From contig DAFX01000095.1 of assembly GCA_002495535.1 (NCBI GenBank), positions 26,837 through 64,212 of the forward strand: a stretch of 37,376 nucleotides of DNA, written 5' to 3'. Both the position numbers and the translations under genes were made by a program. Positions 16,294 to 24,934 of the stretch are shown here, piece after piece; position 1 is the first letter of the stretch, and each line of letters starts with the position of its first letter. The DNA is from Euryarchaeota archaeon UBA433 (GTDB lineage: Archaea; Thermoplasmatota; Poseidoniia; Poseidoniales; Poseidoniaceae). Under the pieces are notes generated by a model, which was not told where the DNA came from, did not search any database, and saw nothing but the letters and a program-made list of their open reading frames with translations.

Positions 16294-18232
16294 GGTTGGT
16301 CACCTCCTTAGCGTGGCGTTCGATAAACGCCCTTCGGTCAGGAACATCCTCACCCATTAGAATTTCAAACATACGATCCGTTTCTTCGGCTTCTTTCACG
16401 GTCACCTTGAGCATGGTACGTGTTTCAGGATCCATGGTCGTCGCCCAGAGTTGCTCGGGGTTCATTTCACCAAGACCCTTGTATCGTTGCACGCCAATCT
16501 TTGCATTCGGGTTGTCACCGCGCAATTCGTCCATGATGGTGTCGCGTTCTTCATCGGTGAACGCATACTTGTTGACTCGTCCTTTACTCAATTGGTAAAG
16601 GGGCGGTTGAGCGATGTAAACGTGCCCTTCCATGATGGCTCGGCGCATGAAACGCCACAAGAAGGTCAGCATAAGCGTGCGAATGTGCGCACCATCAACG
16701 TCGGCGTCAGTCATGAGGATGATCTTCGAATAGCGAAGTTTGGCTGGGTCAAAGGAACCTTCATCATCAGGATTGTTGCCTACTCCAGCACCGAATGCAC
16801 GGATCATGGTCTGAATTTCGTTGTTTTGAAACACCTTGGCGATGTTGTGCTTTTGACGTTCCACGTTCAAGATTTTTCCACGCAGCGGCAGGATCGCCTG
16901 GATGCGTCGGTCTCGCCCTGTCTTCGCCGAACCGCCTGCAGAATCACCTTCGACGAGGTAAACTTCGCATTCGCTTGGATCGCGTGATTGGCAATCAGCA
17001 AGTTTTCCTGGGAGGCCGCCTCCTTCGAGAACACCTTTTCTGCGGGTCAAATCCCGAGCCTTGCGTGCAGCTTCCCTTGCCTTTGAGGCAAGAACGGCTT
17101 TGTCGACAATTTGCTTTGCAACGTTTGGATTTTCTTCGAAGAATTCACTCAACTTCTCGTTCACGATTTTTTGGACGATTCCTGTCACTTCACTGCTGAC
17201 CAATTTGTCCTTTGTTTGAGATGAAAAGGACGGGTCGGGGTGCTTGACACTGACTACAGCAGCAAGGCCTTCTCGGACATCCTCGCCGCTCAAGGAGTCG
17301 CCTTTCAGCAAATTGCGTTTCTTGGCGTAGCCGTTGACACAACTTGTGAGAGCGGTCCGCAAGCCAGTCATGTGAGTTCCTCCATCCTTGTTGCGGATGA
17401 TGTTCGTGTAGCACATGATCGATTCACTGAAAGCGTCTGACCACTGGAGTGCAAGTTCGACTTCAACAGGACCAATTTCAATTACACTCTCGCCGATAAT
17501 GGTGATGACATTTTCATGCATAATCTCTCTGCGCTCGTTGAGTTGGCGGACGAATTCACTCAAACCGCCTTCATAGTGGTGTTCGGTCTCATGGACCTCT
17601 TCGCCCCGAGTGTCTGAAATGACGATTTTGAGGCCTGCGTTAAGGAAAGCAGTTTCGCGCACCCTGGTGTTGATTTGTTCAAATTCAAACTCTGTGACTT
17701 CAGTGAAAATAGTCAAATCGGGCTTGAAGGCAATGGTTGTGCCGGTATCTTCGCAGGTGCCAATTTCGGCCAAAGGCGCCACGGGCACACCTGCTTCGTA
17801 GCGTTGGAAGTAAATGATGCCGTTTCGGTGGATGGTGACGTCCATCCATTCGGAAACAGCGTTGACAGCCGAAACGCCTACGCCGTGAAGACCGCCGGAG
17901 ACCTTGTAGGAACTGTTGTCGAATTTACCACCGGCGTGAAGTTTAGTCATGATGACTTCAGCTGCTGAGATTTGATATTCTTCATGAATGCCAACAGGAA
18001 TGCCCCGCCCATAATCACGAACGGTCACGGAGTGATCGGGGTTGAGCACGATATCGATTTGAGCGGTATGGCCGGCCAAATGCTCGTCAACGGAGTTGTC
18101 GACGACTTCCCAAATGCAGTGGTGGAGGGCTGTTCCGTCGTGAGGATCTCCGAGGTACATACCCGGCCGTTTTCGCACTGCTTCCAATCCTTCCAAAACT
18201 TGGATGCTTGAAGCACCATAATCGTCGCTCAT
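16283..18232 (-). CDS. gyrB: DNA gyrase subunit B
   Basis: A protein of 649 residues. The ATPase domain shows LEAVRKRPGMYLGD, NSVDEHLAG and GGLHGVGVSAVNA. The TOPRIM domain shows LVEGDSAGGSAKTGRDRR and MTDADVDGAHIRTL, and the C-terminal region shows QRYKGLGEMNPEQLW. Known GyrB supplies ATP hydrolysis for supercoiling. The longest frame reaches 18349, but ATG 18232 gives the normal GyrB N-terminus and has GGAGG eight bases upstream (18241-18245). TAAATTATAC lies exactly 28 nt before the ATG, which would imply a transcript starting near the ATG and so lacking that Shine-Dalgarno. The second candidate box at 18381-18390 could supply a longer mRNA. It overlaps gyrA by 11 bp. Confidence 0.97.
   Translation of the reverse strand: MSDDYGASSIQVLEGLEAVRKRPGMYLGDPHDGTALHHCIWEVVDNSVDEHLAGHTAQIDIVLNPDHSVTVRDYGRGIPVGIHEEYQISAAEVIMTKLHAGGKFDNSSYKVSGGLHGVGVSAVNAVSEWMDVTIHRNGIIYFQRYEAGVPVAPLAEIGTCEDTGTTIAFKPDLTIFTEVTEFEFEQINTRVRETAFLNAGLKIVISDTRGEEVHETEHHYEGGLSEFVRQLNERREIMHENVITIIGESVIEIGPVEVELALQWSDAFSESIMCYTNIIRNKDGGTHMTGLRTALTSCVNGYAKKRNLLKGDSLSGEDVREGLAAVVSVKHPDPSFSSQTKDKLVSSEVTGIVQKIVNEKLSEFFEENPNVAKQIVDKAVLASKAREAARKARDLTRRKGVLEGGGLPGKLADCQSRDPSECEVYLVEGDSAGGSAKTGRDRRIQAILPLRGKILNVERQKHNIAKVFQNNEIQTMIRAFGAGVGNNPDDEGSFDPAKLRYSKIILMTDADVDGAHIRTLMLTFLWRFMRRAIMEGHVYIAQPPLYQLSKGRVNKYAFTDEERDTIMDELRGDNPNAKIGVQRYKGLGEMNPEQLWATTMDPETRTMLKVTVKEAEETDRMFEILMGEDVPDRRAFIERHAKEVTNLDI
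16294..16309 (-). promoter_or_regulatory. Shine-Dalgarno sequence deciding the gyrA TTG start
   Basis: On the minus strand the end of gyrB reads AAGGAGGTGACCAACC followed by TTG. AAGGAGGTGA is almost fully complementary to the 16S rRNA 3' end and sits at good spacing, nine bases from GGAGG to the TTG. The same bases code for Lys-Glu-Val-Thr at the end of GyrB. The in-frame ATG 14 codons later has no comparable signal, so TTG is the likely start. Confidence 0.8.
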
Positions 18233-18577
18233 AATTTGTTCCTCCAAAGGGTATAATTTAGGGTGGCTCGAGGTGCTGGAAATAGGCGTATTTTGCTGTG
18301 CAATCTTTAGCAATATTTGCGGCGCAGTCCTCGATTTTCGAAGCCTCACTTCCCCTTACAATATTACCCTGTGACGAGGGGGTATAAAGGTAGTGCAATA
18401 AACACATCATCCAGCCCATATTCAGCCCCAAAAAACTGAGCACAACAGGCTCGGGATTTTTCATTTTTTCTTGGTAAAATCACTCGTCGCGAGGGGGCAA
18501 TAAGTTCAACCATTCACCTTTGATAAATGAGCAATCTCATGCGAGAGCGTTAAGAAGCCGGCCTAAGTCGGGAAGGC
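18233..18577. promoter_or_regulatory. Divergent intergenic region gyrB / aroD
   Basis: This is the only gap over 300 bp. I see no convincing gene or tRNA in it. Minus-strand signals for gyrB are GGAGG (18241-18245) and TAAATTATACC (18250-18260), with a further TTTATACC near 18381-18388. Plus-strand signals are GGGGTATAAAGG (18379-18390), a 6-bp stem CTGAGC/GCTCGG (18436-18454, one G-U pair, 7-nt loop) followed by T-tracts (18457-18461, 18464-18469), and TTAAGAAG 28 nt before the aroD ATG. The hairpin with T-tracts resembles a terminator or attenuator, but no gene reads into it from the left. Confidence 0.45.
18550..18557 (+). promoter_or_regulatory. Putative TATA-type element of aroD
   Basis: TTAAGAAG begins 28 nt before the aroD ATG, the same position and core (TTAAGA) as before the M28 peptidase gene. 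This spacing would place transcription initiation at or near the start codon, giving a leaderless mRNA. GGGAAGGC directly before the ATG is too close to act as a normal Shine-Dalgarno. Confidence 0.45.
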
Positions 18578-19375
18578 ATGGCTGACCCATCAGTTTGCGT
18601 GTCCCTTGAAGGAACAACTGTCAAAGAAATGCTCGACGAAGCAGCTCGTGCCGGTATCGCAGGTGCAGATTTAATCGAGGTTCGTTTCGATCGACTCTAC
18701 CTCCGAAAGCCAGAACCAACTGTCACTGAAAACGAAGATGGTGAAGTGACAAAAACAATGCCTCCAGCCAGTGAGTGGCCCGTTCGAGACTACGCTGACA
18801 TCGACATTGAAGCATCGATCGCTTCGCTCAAAGACGGCATTGCCCTTCCAGTTATTTTTGCAGCACGACCGGTTCGTGAAGGCGGCCACTTTTCCGGCGA
18901 TGAAGACCAACGAATTGCAGTCCTAGAGGCAGGAATTGCCTCAGGTGCCACTTGGGTCGACCTCGAAATATCAATCGATGAAAAGATTCGCAGTAAACTT
19001 GTCAAGGCTGCCAAAGATGCTTCTTGCCAAATCGTTGCTTCTATTCACGACACAGACAGCACCCCCAGTGCAGAGGAGATTCAAAGCCTCATCACAGACA
19101 ACGCCGACAAGGGCGACCTCATCAAGTTCTGCGGCACAGTCAACGATCATCAAGACGCCCTCCAAATTGTCGAGGCAACGCACGCAATGAGCACAGAATC
19201 TGTCAACTTTGCAGCAATGGCCCTCGGGAACGGTGGCGACTGGGCACGGCTTCACGCACCAGTCCTCAACCAGACCATGGTCTACGCAACCATGCGCAAT
19301 GAATTCCGACTTTCCGACAAAGGCCTCGTCAACGTTCGAGACCTCAAAGAAGCATGGAATCTGCTCGAATACTGA
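18578..19375 (+). CDS. aroD: Type I 3-dehydroquinate dehydratase
   Basis: A protein of 265 residues. Family features are the N-terminal VCVSLEGTTVKEML, LIEVRFDRL (substrate-binding Glu and Arg), PVIFAARP, the catalytic His in IVASIHDTD and the Schiff-base Lys in GDLIKFCG, plus FAAMALGNGG. Known type I enzymes convert 3-dehydroquinate to 3-dehydroshikimate in the shikimate pathway through an imine intermediate. The length is slightly above the archaeal norm; an insertion of about 25 residues rich in Glu/Thr/Pro lies near residues 45-70. It is transcribed away from gyrB. No other shikimate genes are nearby. The stop lies 6 bp from the stop of the convergent gene. Confidence 0.92.
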   Translation: MADPSVCVSLEGTTVKEMLDEAARAGIAGADLIEVRFDRLYLRKPEPTVTENEDGEVTKTMPPASEWPVRDYADIDIEASIASLKDGIALPVIFAARPVREGGHFSGDEDQRIAVLEAGIASGATWVDLEISIDEKIRSKLVKAAKDASCQIVASIHDTDSTPSAEEIQSLITDNADKGDLIKFCGTVNDHQDALQIVEATHAMSTESVNFAAMALGNGGDWARLHAPVLNQTMVYATMRNEFRLSDKGLVNVRDLKEAWNLLEY

Positions 19376-19381
19376 GCGCCC

Positions 19382-20590
19382 TCATACGTCAAACGGATTG
19401 TCGTATGACTTTTGATGCTCATCTGGTTCGTCATGCATCGCTGATTCCCCGGCAAAGGGTACGGTTGAAGCCACGGGGGCTGGTTCGCTGACCATTGGGC
19501 TCATCGGAACCCCTTGAGTGTGCGGAGAGGGTGGAGGAGGCAGTTCAGGGGCACTCAAATTACCGCCAGGTTGGAACCCGGGCAATTCAGCAGGTTTTTC
19601 TAACGACGGCACAAGTCGTTCTTGATCAGAATCCTGCCCCATGCCTGCCTTCATATACCGTGAATTGGCGATGAAAGGTGCAACCAATGCACCGAGTAAA
19701 AGACCCATGAAAGCCAGAGCTACGGTCCATGAGGGGAGGATGAGTGAACGGCTCGTTGTCACGATGGTCACATCAGCAGCTACGGTGACTCCTGGTGCAT
19801 CTGCATCATTGTCGTGGATGTTGTCCCAAGCATCAACGACGATGTAGAAATCTTGCCAGTCAGATTCACCGAAAATAGAGGTGTACACTTCAGGTCGATC
19901 CAGATTTAATGCGAAATTCACCGATGTCACTCGTTCGTATTCATGGGCGTCTCTGTAGGACTTCCAACCCAATGGATTCCAACTTCGCCATTCGGGAGGG
20001 ATATCGCTGAGCGTTTCCTCCACCTCGCCATTATCCCAGCAGTACCAAGCAGCGTTGTGGCCGCATTCATATGAAGATACATAGGATTCGTACTCGCTGG
20101 TCGTCAGCAAGTACACATCACCTTCAACAGGGTTTGAATCCAAATCCTGCAGAGTGATACAGACAGTCGTCCGATGGGTTGCCGACAAGTTCACCCTCAA
20201 CGCCCCAACGCTGTCATTACCGATCAACATGGTCGTGTAGTGGCTTGTTTCCAAAGGTTCGAGGGCTCTTAGATTCCAATCATTTTGTTGATACATCCAT
20301 GGTTCTTCAGGACCATCAGCAGCCGCACCGCCTTGTTCTGGAGAGGGGGATCCAAAGTCTTCGTCGTCCTCGTAATACATCGGTTCATAATATGGGTAAT
20401 ATGAGCCGCTATAGTGGGGTACTTCGGCCATCCTTTGCATTGTTTGATTCCATTCGATGGCCTGTGTATCGCCCTGACAGGCATCTGCTGCCTGGACGGT
20501 CTGTAGCATAGGACTGGAAAACATCGCTGCTAAAACCGGCAGCATGAGAAGCATCGTCAGTGAAGAAACGCCAAAGAAACGTGCACGCAT
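19382..20590 (-). CDS. Exported, C-terminally anchored membrane protein, unknown function
   Basis: A protein of 402 residues that I do not recognise. It has a signal peptide (FFGVSSLTMLLMLPVLAAMF, cleaved perhaps after QAA-DA), then a Tyr/Pro/Glu-rich stretch (SYYPYYEPMYYEDDEDF). An extracytoplasmic region contains four Cys (CITLQD, YECGHN, WYCWDN and one near the N-terminus), followed by a membrane helix (WTVALAFMGLLLGALVAPFI). The cytosolic tail of about 90 residues is Pro-rich. The start is supported by GGGTGAGGTC directly before the ATG. It follows the PKD metallopeptidase gene after 47 bp on the same strand, so the two are probably co-transcribed and may work together at the cell surface. 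Confidence 0.75.
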   Translation of the reverse strand: MRARFFGVSSLTMLLMLPVLAAMFSSPMLQTVQAADACQGDTQAIEWNQTMQRMAEVPHYSGSYYPYYEPMYYEDDEDFGSPSPEQGGAAADGPEEPWMYQQNDWNLRALEPLETSHYTTMLIGNDSVGALRVNLSATHRTTVCITLQDLDSNPVEGDVYLLTTSEYESYVSSYECGHNAAWYCWDNGEVEETLSDIPPEWRSWNPLGWKSYRDAHEYERVTSVNFALNLDRPEVYTSIFGESDWQDFYIVVDAWDNIHDNDADAPGVTVAADVTIVTTSRSLILPSWTVALAFMGLLLGALVAPFIANSRYMKAGMGQDSDQERLVPSLEKPAELPGFQPGGNLSAPELPPPPSPHTQGVPMSPMVSEPAPVASTVPFAGESAMHDEPDEHQKSYDNPFDV

Positions 20591-20637
20591 GACCTCACCC
20601 GTCTTCTGCTATGCATGGAGGTTCAAGGTAGTAGCGG

Positions 20638-23600
20638 TCAACCTCGGCGTCGCAAAGGACGCACATACCCACTGTCGTCGCTGCGACGTTCATCCTTAGA
20701 CAGGATGCCGGGGGCGGGAGGCGGAGTGTGATGATCCATTCCGAGCAGTCCGCCTTGGCTTTCAACCATCTCGACATCAGTGTAGGATTCTGCAGCTTGT
20801 TTTGCTTCATCCTCCAAATCAGAGGGCTCACGCATCACCAGCCACCCTAGAATGAGGGCGACAGCAATCAGAGCGACGAACGTCGCCAAATCGGAGCCTG
20901 CCTCGGTCAACCAACTCTTCCAATCTTCAACACTGAAATCAGAAAGTGAAGGTGGGTCTGTTGGAGGAGGGCTCACCTCAACATCTTGAATCATAACTGC
21001 GCACATGCCTAATCCATCACAAACTTCCACTTTGAGCGTGTACACTCCGGGTTGCTCATAGGTTGCAGAAACTCGTGTTGCGGAACCAGACAGTGGATCG
21101 ACCCAATCATCTGCGGGGTCGCCATTTTCGTTTTCATCCACTTCCACATCCAAATCCCATCGCACGACCAGATCGGGATTAAGCGATTCATCTCGATCTG
21201 AAATTGAGCCGTCGTTGACGTTGGTGTCACGGTAAAGTGCGACCCCCAAGTCAACCTCCAAATCAGAAATATTAGCACCAAAGGAGTTGGAGTCTCCCGA
21301 AAACAACTCTTCGGGAATCAAGAGGTTGTGAATCACAGGTGGATGATCAACAATCACGGTAAACGAAGCCCTGCTGACATCCCCGGTACCAAAGGCATCG
21401 CGTACTGTAAGCGAAACGGTGTATTCCCCGGGGAGAGTGTAGGCGTGCCATGGTGAAGGAGCGTTGTTGATCGGGCTGCCGTCACCAAAGTCCCATGAAT
21501 ACTGCACCAAACCGTTCCAGTCTGGCGATCCTGCTTCCAATGGAATGTACTTTCCTTCGAACATTCGATCACCATCACGGGTGCCGTCTGAATCAAAGTA
21601 GAGGAGGGTGTGGGGTGCTGCGTATGTTTCGCCATCTTCATTGAAGGTGCGCGACCACATGTCTGGCATTGATTCTTCGTCAAAAGTCGTGGTATCTGTG
21701 ATGATTTCACCCTCGAGCCAGGCGTCAAGAATTCGAACCGAAATGATTGGCAAGGGATTTGCCATTTCAATGGTCATGATACGAGGGGCACTCGCTTCGC
21801 CTGCCTCATCAAACACGATGAGCGTCACACTGTGTGTCCCAGGTTCAATGAATGAATGAGTCACTTGTGGGCGGTCACCAAATGTTCCATCTGAGAAGGA
21901 CCAATTGAATGTGAGATCAGAGGAGTCACCAACCGTACCATCGGGGTCAAACGAATCCCGTCCATCAAAGGTATAGGGCGTGTCAACCTCGCCATCTTCG
22001 ACCCTGAAGTCGATGGTTGATGAACCGGTTGTAGCGGTTGTGCGCACGATGAAATCGCCAACAGGCAGTTGATTGTGGACCATGACACTTAGGGTGGTGT
22101 TGACCGAGGAGCCATCGTCATCGGTCACCAAGAGATTGACAACTTTGAGGCCAGGTGTATCCCATGCAGGCATTGGATTGGCGCTGTTTGAACTGGTTTG
22201 TGTGAAATCATCTGTTCGATCGCTTAAGCCACCATCAAGGTTCACACCGTCGGGGAAGGTCCATGCGTAGGCTACGATCGATCCATCTTCATCGGTGAAC
22301 ACATCGGGCATCACCAACGCTGTGTAGGTGTAGGTCGACAGATTATCCGAGAAAATTTGGAATGGTATTCGATTGTTGACATTCACCAGAATTTCTTTGA
22401 TTCCAGTGTTGACGCCATCCGAGACCGTCAGTGTGAGGTTGTACGTCACCACTGTTCCTGAAATATCGCCCCATTCGTGAGCGTATTCGTAGGATCCAAC
22501 GCCAGAATCAGAGGTTCCGTCACCCCAATCCCAAGAGAAATCAAGTTGGTCAGAGGGCACATTGTCCACCGTCCGTGCCGCCGAGAACAAGATCAATTGG
22601 TTGGTCAAGATATTGATTTCGTTCTCGATCACGACGTTGTTAACAGTGATGATTGGAACTGGAGGTGTCATGTCGCTGACATTGATTTCCATGATTGAAG
22701 TTTCGGACCAGGTGTTGCCCTGATCCATCACTCGAAGCGTCACGTTGTACAAACCAGTGGTTTCGTAAGCACGCAAAGGCGACTTCAGACCGGAGGTCGA
22801 ATTGTCGCCAAAGTCCCACGCATATGCAATTGGTGCATCGAGGTAGGGGAGTGTATTGTTGTCAAGTGAAAGGCCCCATGCGTCGAACCCATCGCCCGTG
22901 AACTGTACGTTCTCCCAAGTTTGTGAGGCGTTTGGATCCAGGCTACCGTTTGCAGTCGGGCGCATATTGTTGAGTGGTTGAGGTGCGGTCGTCACACTGT
23001 CGACAGTGGTGCCAATCATGTCCACCATTTCCAACTGGAATGTGTATTGGCCATTGAGCGGCGCGGTGAACCAAAACGATTCCTCTGTTGCTGTTCCGCC
23101 GCCTGCTGCAACACGCTTGGTCAAGCGGTCAACTTCCAAGCCCGAGGCGTCGAGCACCTTCATGGTGACATCTAAATCTTCAAAGAAAGCGTTCGAGAAC
23201 ACCTCATAATCGATTTGTGCAGTATCGGGAGCGCCGTCACCATCTCGATCAATTTGAGCGTTGGTGGTGTTCAAGGTCAGCGAGGCTGGCGCAGTGATTC
23301 GTGCTGCTTCGATGTCGACTGTCCCTTGTGGGTACGAGGGGCCACAAGAAGTGTAATCACAATCTGCCACGGTGCTTGCATACCAAGTGATGGCCCACAC
23401 TTCATCGGTAAGGTTGCCAAATCCGGGTATGAGTGCAGTTGCTACGTTGTTTTGGAAGTCCAAATCGGTAGCTGTCCACAATCCATCGGCCGTAGCCTTG
23501 GTGACGACGACCCCGTCAAACTGACTGACATCGGCGGTCAAGCGCATGGTCAAAGGAGCCGGAGCAGCCCCCCCTGGGGTGAATTTGAACGCTCGAATAC

Positions 23601-24846
23601 CCCAACCCTCCACAGAATGCCCTGTCGAAGACCAAGGTCCGGCCCAGTTATCGTTGGTGTCCGCAGGTTGAACCCGACAGAAGGACCCTGCAGAACAGGT
23701 TGGCGTCAAATCGAGATTCGAGAATCCGTAGATACCTTGGTCTGAATCGATGACTGCAGCGATAGAAAAGTTTGCAAATATTTCACCCATTGTGCGCCCG
23801 ATTAGGCCACTTTGGCCGCTGACTGGTGATAAAGCGAGGTTCTCAACACCTAAACCGCCGGTTGCTGAATCCTGAACCAACTGTCGGACCGCCGGCCCTC
23901 CACCGAGGTGGTCGGCGAGGTACATTGTGAACATGAAGCCGGCGCCATAATCTGCAAAGCGCTGGTTCCACCATCGCACGGAGAGTTCAGAGGAAGCCGT
24001 CCACTGATTAAGGTGGGAAACTAGGGTTGAATCTGCACCGAAGCAGAGGTAAATGGCGACGTCTGCATTTCCTTCATCGATCCATAGATTTTCGTATGGG
24101 TCTTGCGCATTGTGCAGCAAATGTTCCATTTCGTGGGCCAAGATTGACTTGCCCCATGACAAGGTAATGTCGGCAAAGTCGACATAGACTGCTTCTCTTG
24201 CATTGGCGAGTGAAGGTGCGAAATATCCGCCGATGTTGTACGCCCCGTCGATATCGTAAATCACGATTTGAACTTGGCAATTGTTGTCAACATCTGGCGG
24301 AGCAAGTCCACGACCGTCTGAGTAATCCTTGCCATAATAGGTGGTCATCGTTGGATAGATGGTACTGTCCCAAGATGATGCGAGGTTGTTGAGCACTGTT
24401 GAGGACAATGTCCGTCCGCTCTGGACCAAAAAGGCGACCGTGTTTGTCGTTTTTGCGACATACACATTGATTGAACCGCCCGAAGTTGGCACTGACAATT
24501 GATCGTTGACCACGTGAGGGTTACAGGCTCTTCCAGCAGAACGAGCCGAAGTTTGAGGTTCGATGATCATCGACTCCACACCGGGTCTACCTTCCTCGAC
24601 CCAGGCGTTCTTTAGGAAAGAGAAGGCCGAAACCACTGGCATTTCTTCTTCGATCATGATGTATTCACGCCCTTCTGACGGGTCGAAATCTGCGATATCA
24701 CCGATGATGACGCCCCCAGCATCGTACTCGGCTTGTGCGGGTTCATCGCTGGACGAAGCCCCTGCTGGAACGAGGATTGGGGTGAAGGCTGCTGCGAATA
24801 AGATCGCAACGAGGAAGAAGGCGGAGTTGGAGCGCGGTTCCGACAT
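20638..24846 (-). CDS. Giant exported metallopeptidase with PKD domains and C-terminal anchor
   Basis: A protein of 1,402 residues. A signal peptide (FFLVAILFAAAFTPILVPAGAS) precedes a zinc peptidase domain with HEMEH (about 238-242) and WIDEGNAD (possible third ligand Glu258), like gluzincins of the M6/M30 type. About six PKD-like beta-sandwich domains follow, with WDFGDNSTSG, WDWGDGTSDSG, WTFPDG, WSFSDGTFGD and WDFGDGSPINN. A Ca-type DRDGDGAPD stretch lies before them. A membrane helix (ATFVALIAVALILGWLVM) and a basic tail end the protein. The role inferred is extracellular protein breakdown, tethered to the cell. ATG 24846 has GAGGTG seven bases upstream; the upstream ATG at 24870 is an alternative. 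It is divergent from an M28 peptidase. Confidence 0.87.
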   Translation of the reverse strand: MSEPRSNSAFFLVAILFAAAFTPILVPAGASSSDEPAQAEYDAGGVIIGDIADFDPSEGREYIMIEEEMPVVSAFSFLKNAWVEEGRPGVESMIIEPQTSARSAGRACNPHVVNDQLSVPTSGGSINVYVAKTTNTVAFLVQSGRTLSSTVLNNLASSWDSTIYPTMTTYYGKDYSDGRGLAPPDVDNNCQVQIVIYDIDGAYNIGGYFAPSLANAREAVYVDFADITLSWGKSILAHEMEHLLHNAQDPYENLWIDEGNADVAIYLCFGADSTLVSHLNQWTASSELSVRWWNQRFADYGAGFMFTMYLADHLGGGPAVRQLVQDSATGGLGVENLALSPVSGQSGLIGRTMGEIFANFSIAAVIDSDQGIYGFSNLDLTPTCSAGSFCRVQPADTNDNWAGPWSSTGHSVEGWGIRAFKFTPGGAAPAPLTMRLTADVSQFDGVVVTKATADGLWTATDLDFQNNVATALIPGFGNLTDEVWAITWYASTVADCDYTSCGPSYPQGTVDIEAARITAPASLTLNTTNAQIDRDGDGAPDTAQIDYEVFSNAFFEDLDVTMKVLDASGLEVDRLTKRVAAGGGTATEESFWFTAPLNGQYTFQLEMVDMIGTTVDSVTTAPQPLNNMRPTANGSLDPNASQTWENVQFTGDGFDAWGLSLDNNTLPYLDAPIAYAWDFGDNSTSGLKSPLRAYETTGLYNVTLRVMDQGNTWSETSIMEINVSDMTPPVPIITVNNVVIENEINILTNQLILFSAARTVDNVPSDQLDFSWDWGDGTSDSGVGSYEYAHEWGDISGTVVTYNLTLTVSDGVNTGIKEILVNVNNRIPFQIFSDNLSTYTYTALVMPDVFTDEDGSIVAYAWTFPDGVNLDGGLSDRTDDFTQTSSNSANPMPAWDTPGLKVVNLLVTDDDGSSVNTTLSVMVHNQLPVGDFIVRTTATTGSSTIDFRVEDGEVDTPYTFDGRDSFDPDGTVGDSSDLTFNWSFSDGTFGDRPQVTHSFIEPGTHSVTLIVFDEAGEASAPRIMTIEMANPLPIISVRILDAWLEGEIITDTTTFDEESMPDMWSRTFNEDGETYAAPHTLLYFDSDGTRDGDRMFEGKYIPLEAGSPDWNGLVQYSWDFGDGSPINNAPSPWHAYTLPGEYTVSLTVRDAFGTGDVSRASFTVIVDHPPVIHNLLIPEELFSGDSNSFGANISDLEVDLGVALYRDTNVNDGSISDRDESLNPDLVVRWDLDVEVDENENGDPADDWVDPLSGSATRVSATYEQPGVYTLKVEVCDGLGMCAVMIQDVEVSPPPTDPPSLSDFSVEDWKSWLTEAGSDLATFVALIAVALILGWLVMREPSDLEDEAKQAAESYTDVEMVESQGGLLGMDHHTPPPAPGILSKDERRSDDSGYVRPLRRRG

Positions 24847-24900
24847 TGATGACACCTCAGGTATTCGCATTACTGCTTAACAACTGCACGACTTGAAATG

Positions 24901-24920
24901 AGGTATTTAAGACTGGGTCT
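24901..24920. promoter_or_regulatory. Shared TATA-type element between the PKD metallopeptidase and M28 peptidase genes
   Basis: GTATTTAAGAC (24903-24913) reads as TATTTAAG on plus and CTTAAATAC on minus. On plus, TTAAGACTG begins 28 nt before the M28 ATG, predicting a leaderless mRNA. On minus, the box would start transcription near 24879, leaving about 33 nt of leader with the GAGGTG Shine-Dalgarno. A short inverted repeat AGAC-TGG-GTCT (24910-24920) overlaps its edge. Confidence 0.5.
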
Positions 24921-24934
24921 ATGAGGCTTCACAT

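Noticed and set aside
2238..18232. Functional link between TldD/TldE and the gyrase in this window
   Set aside because: In E. coli tldD and tldE were found through the gyrase poison CcdB, but the genes here are more than 9 kb apart and TldD/TldE occur in archaea without gyrase.
18258..18464. Small minus-strand frame of 68 codons upstream of gyrB
   Set aside because: It lies in the promoter region and has no Shine-Dalgarno that I can identify and no similarity to a known family.
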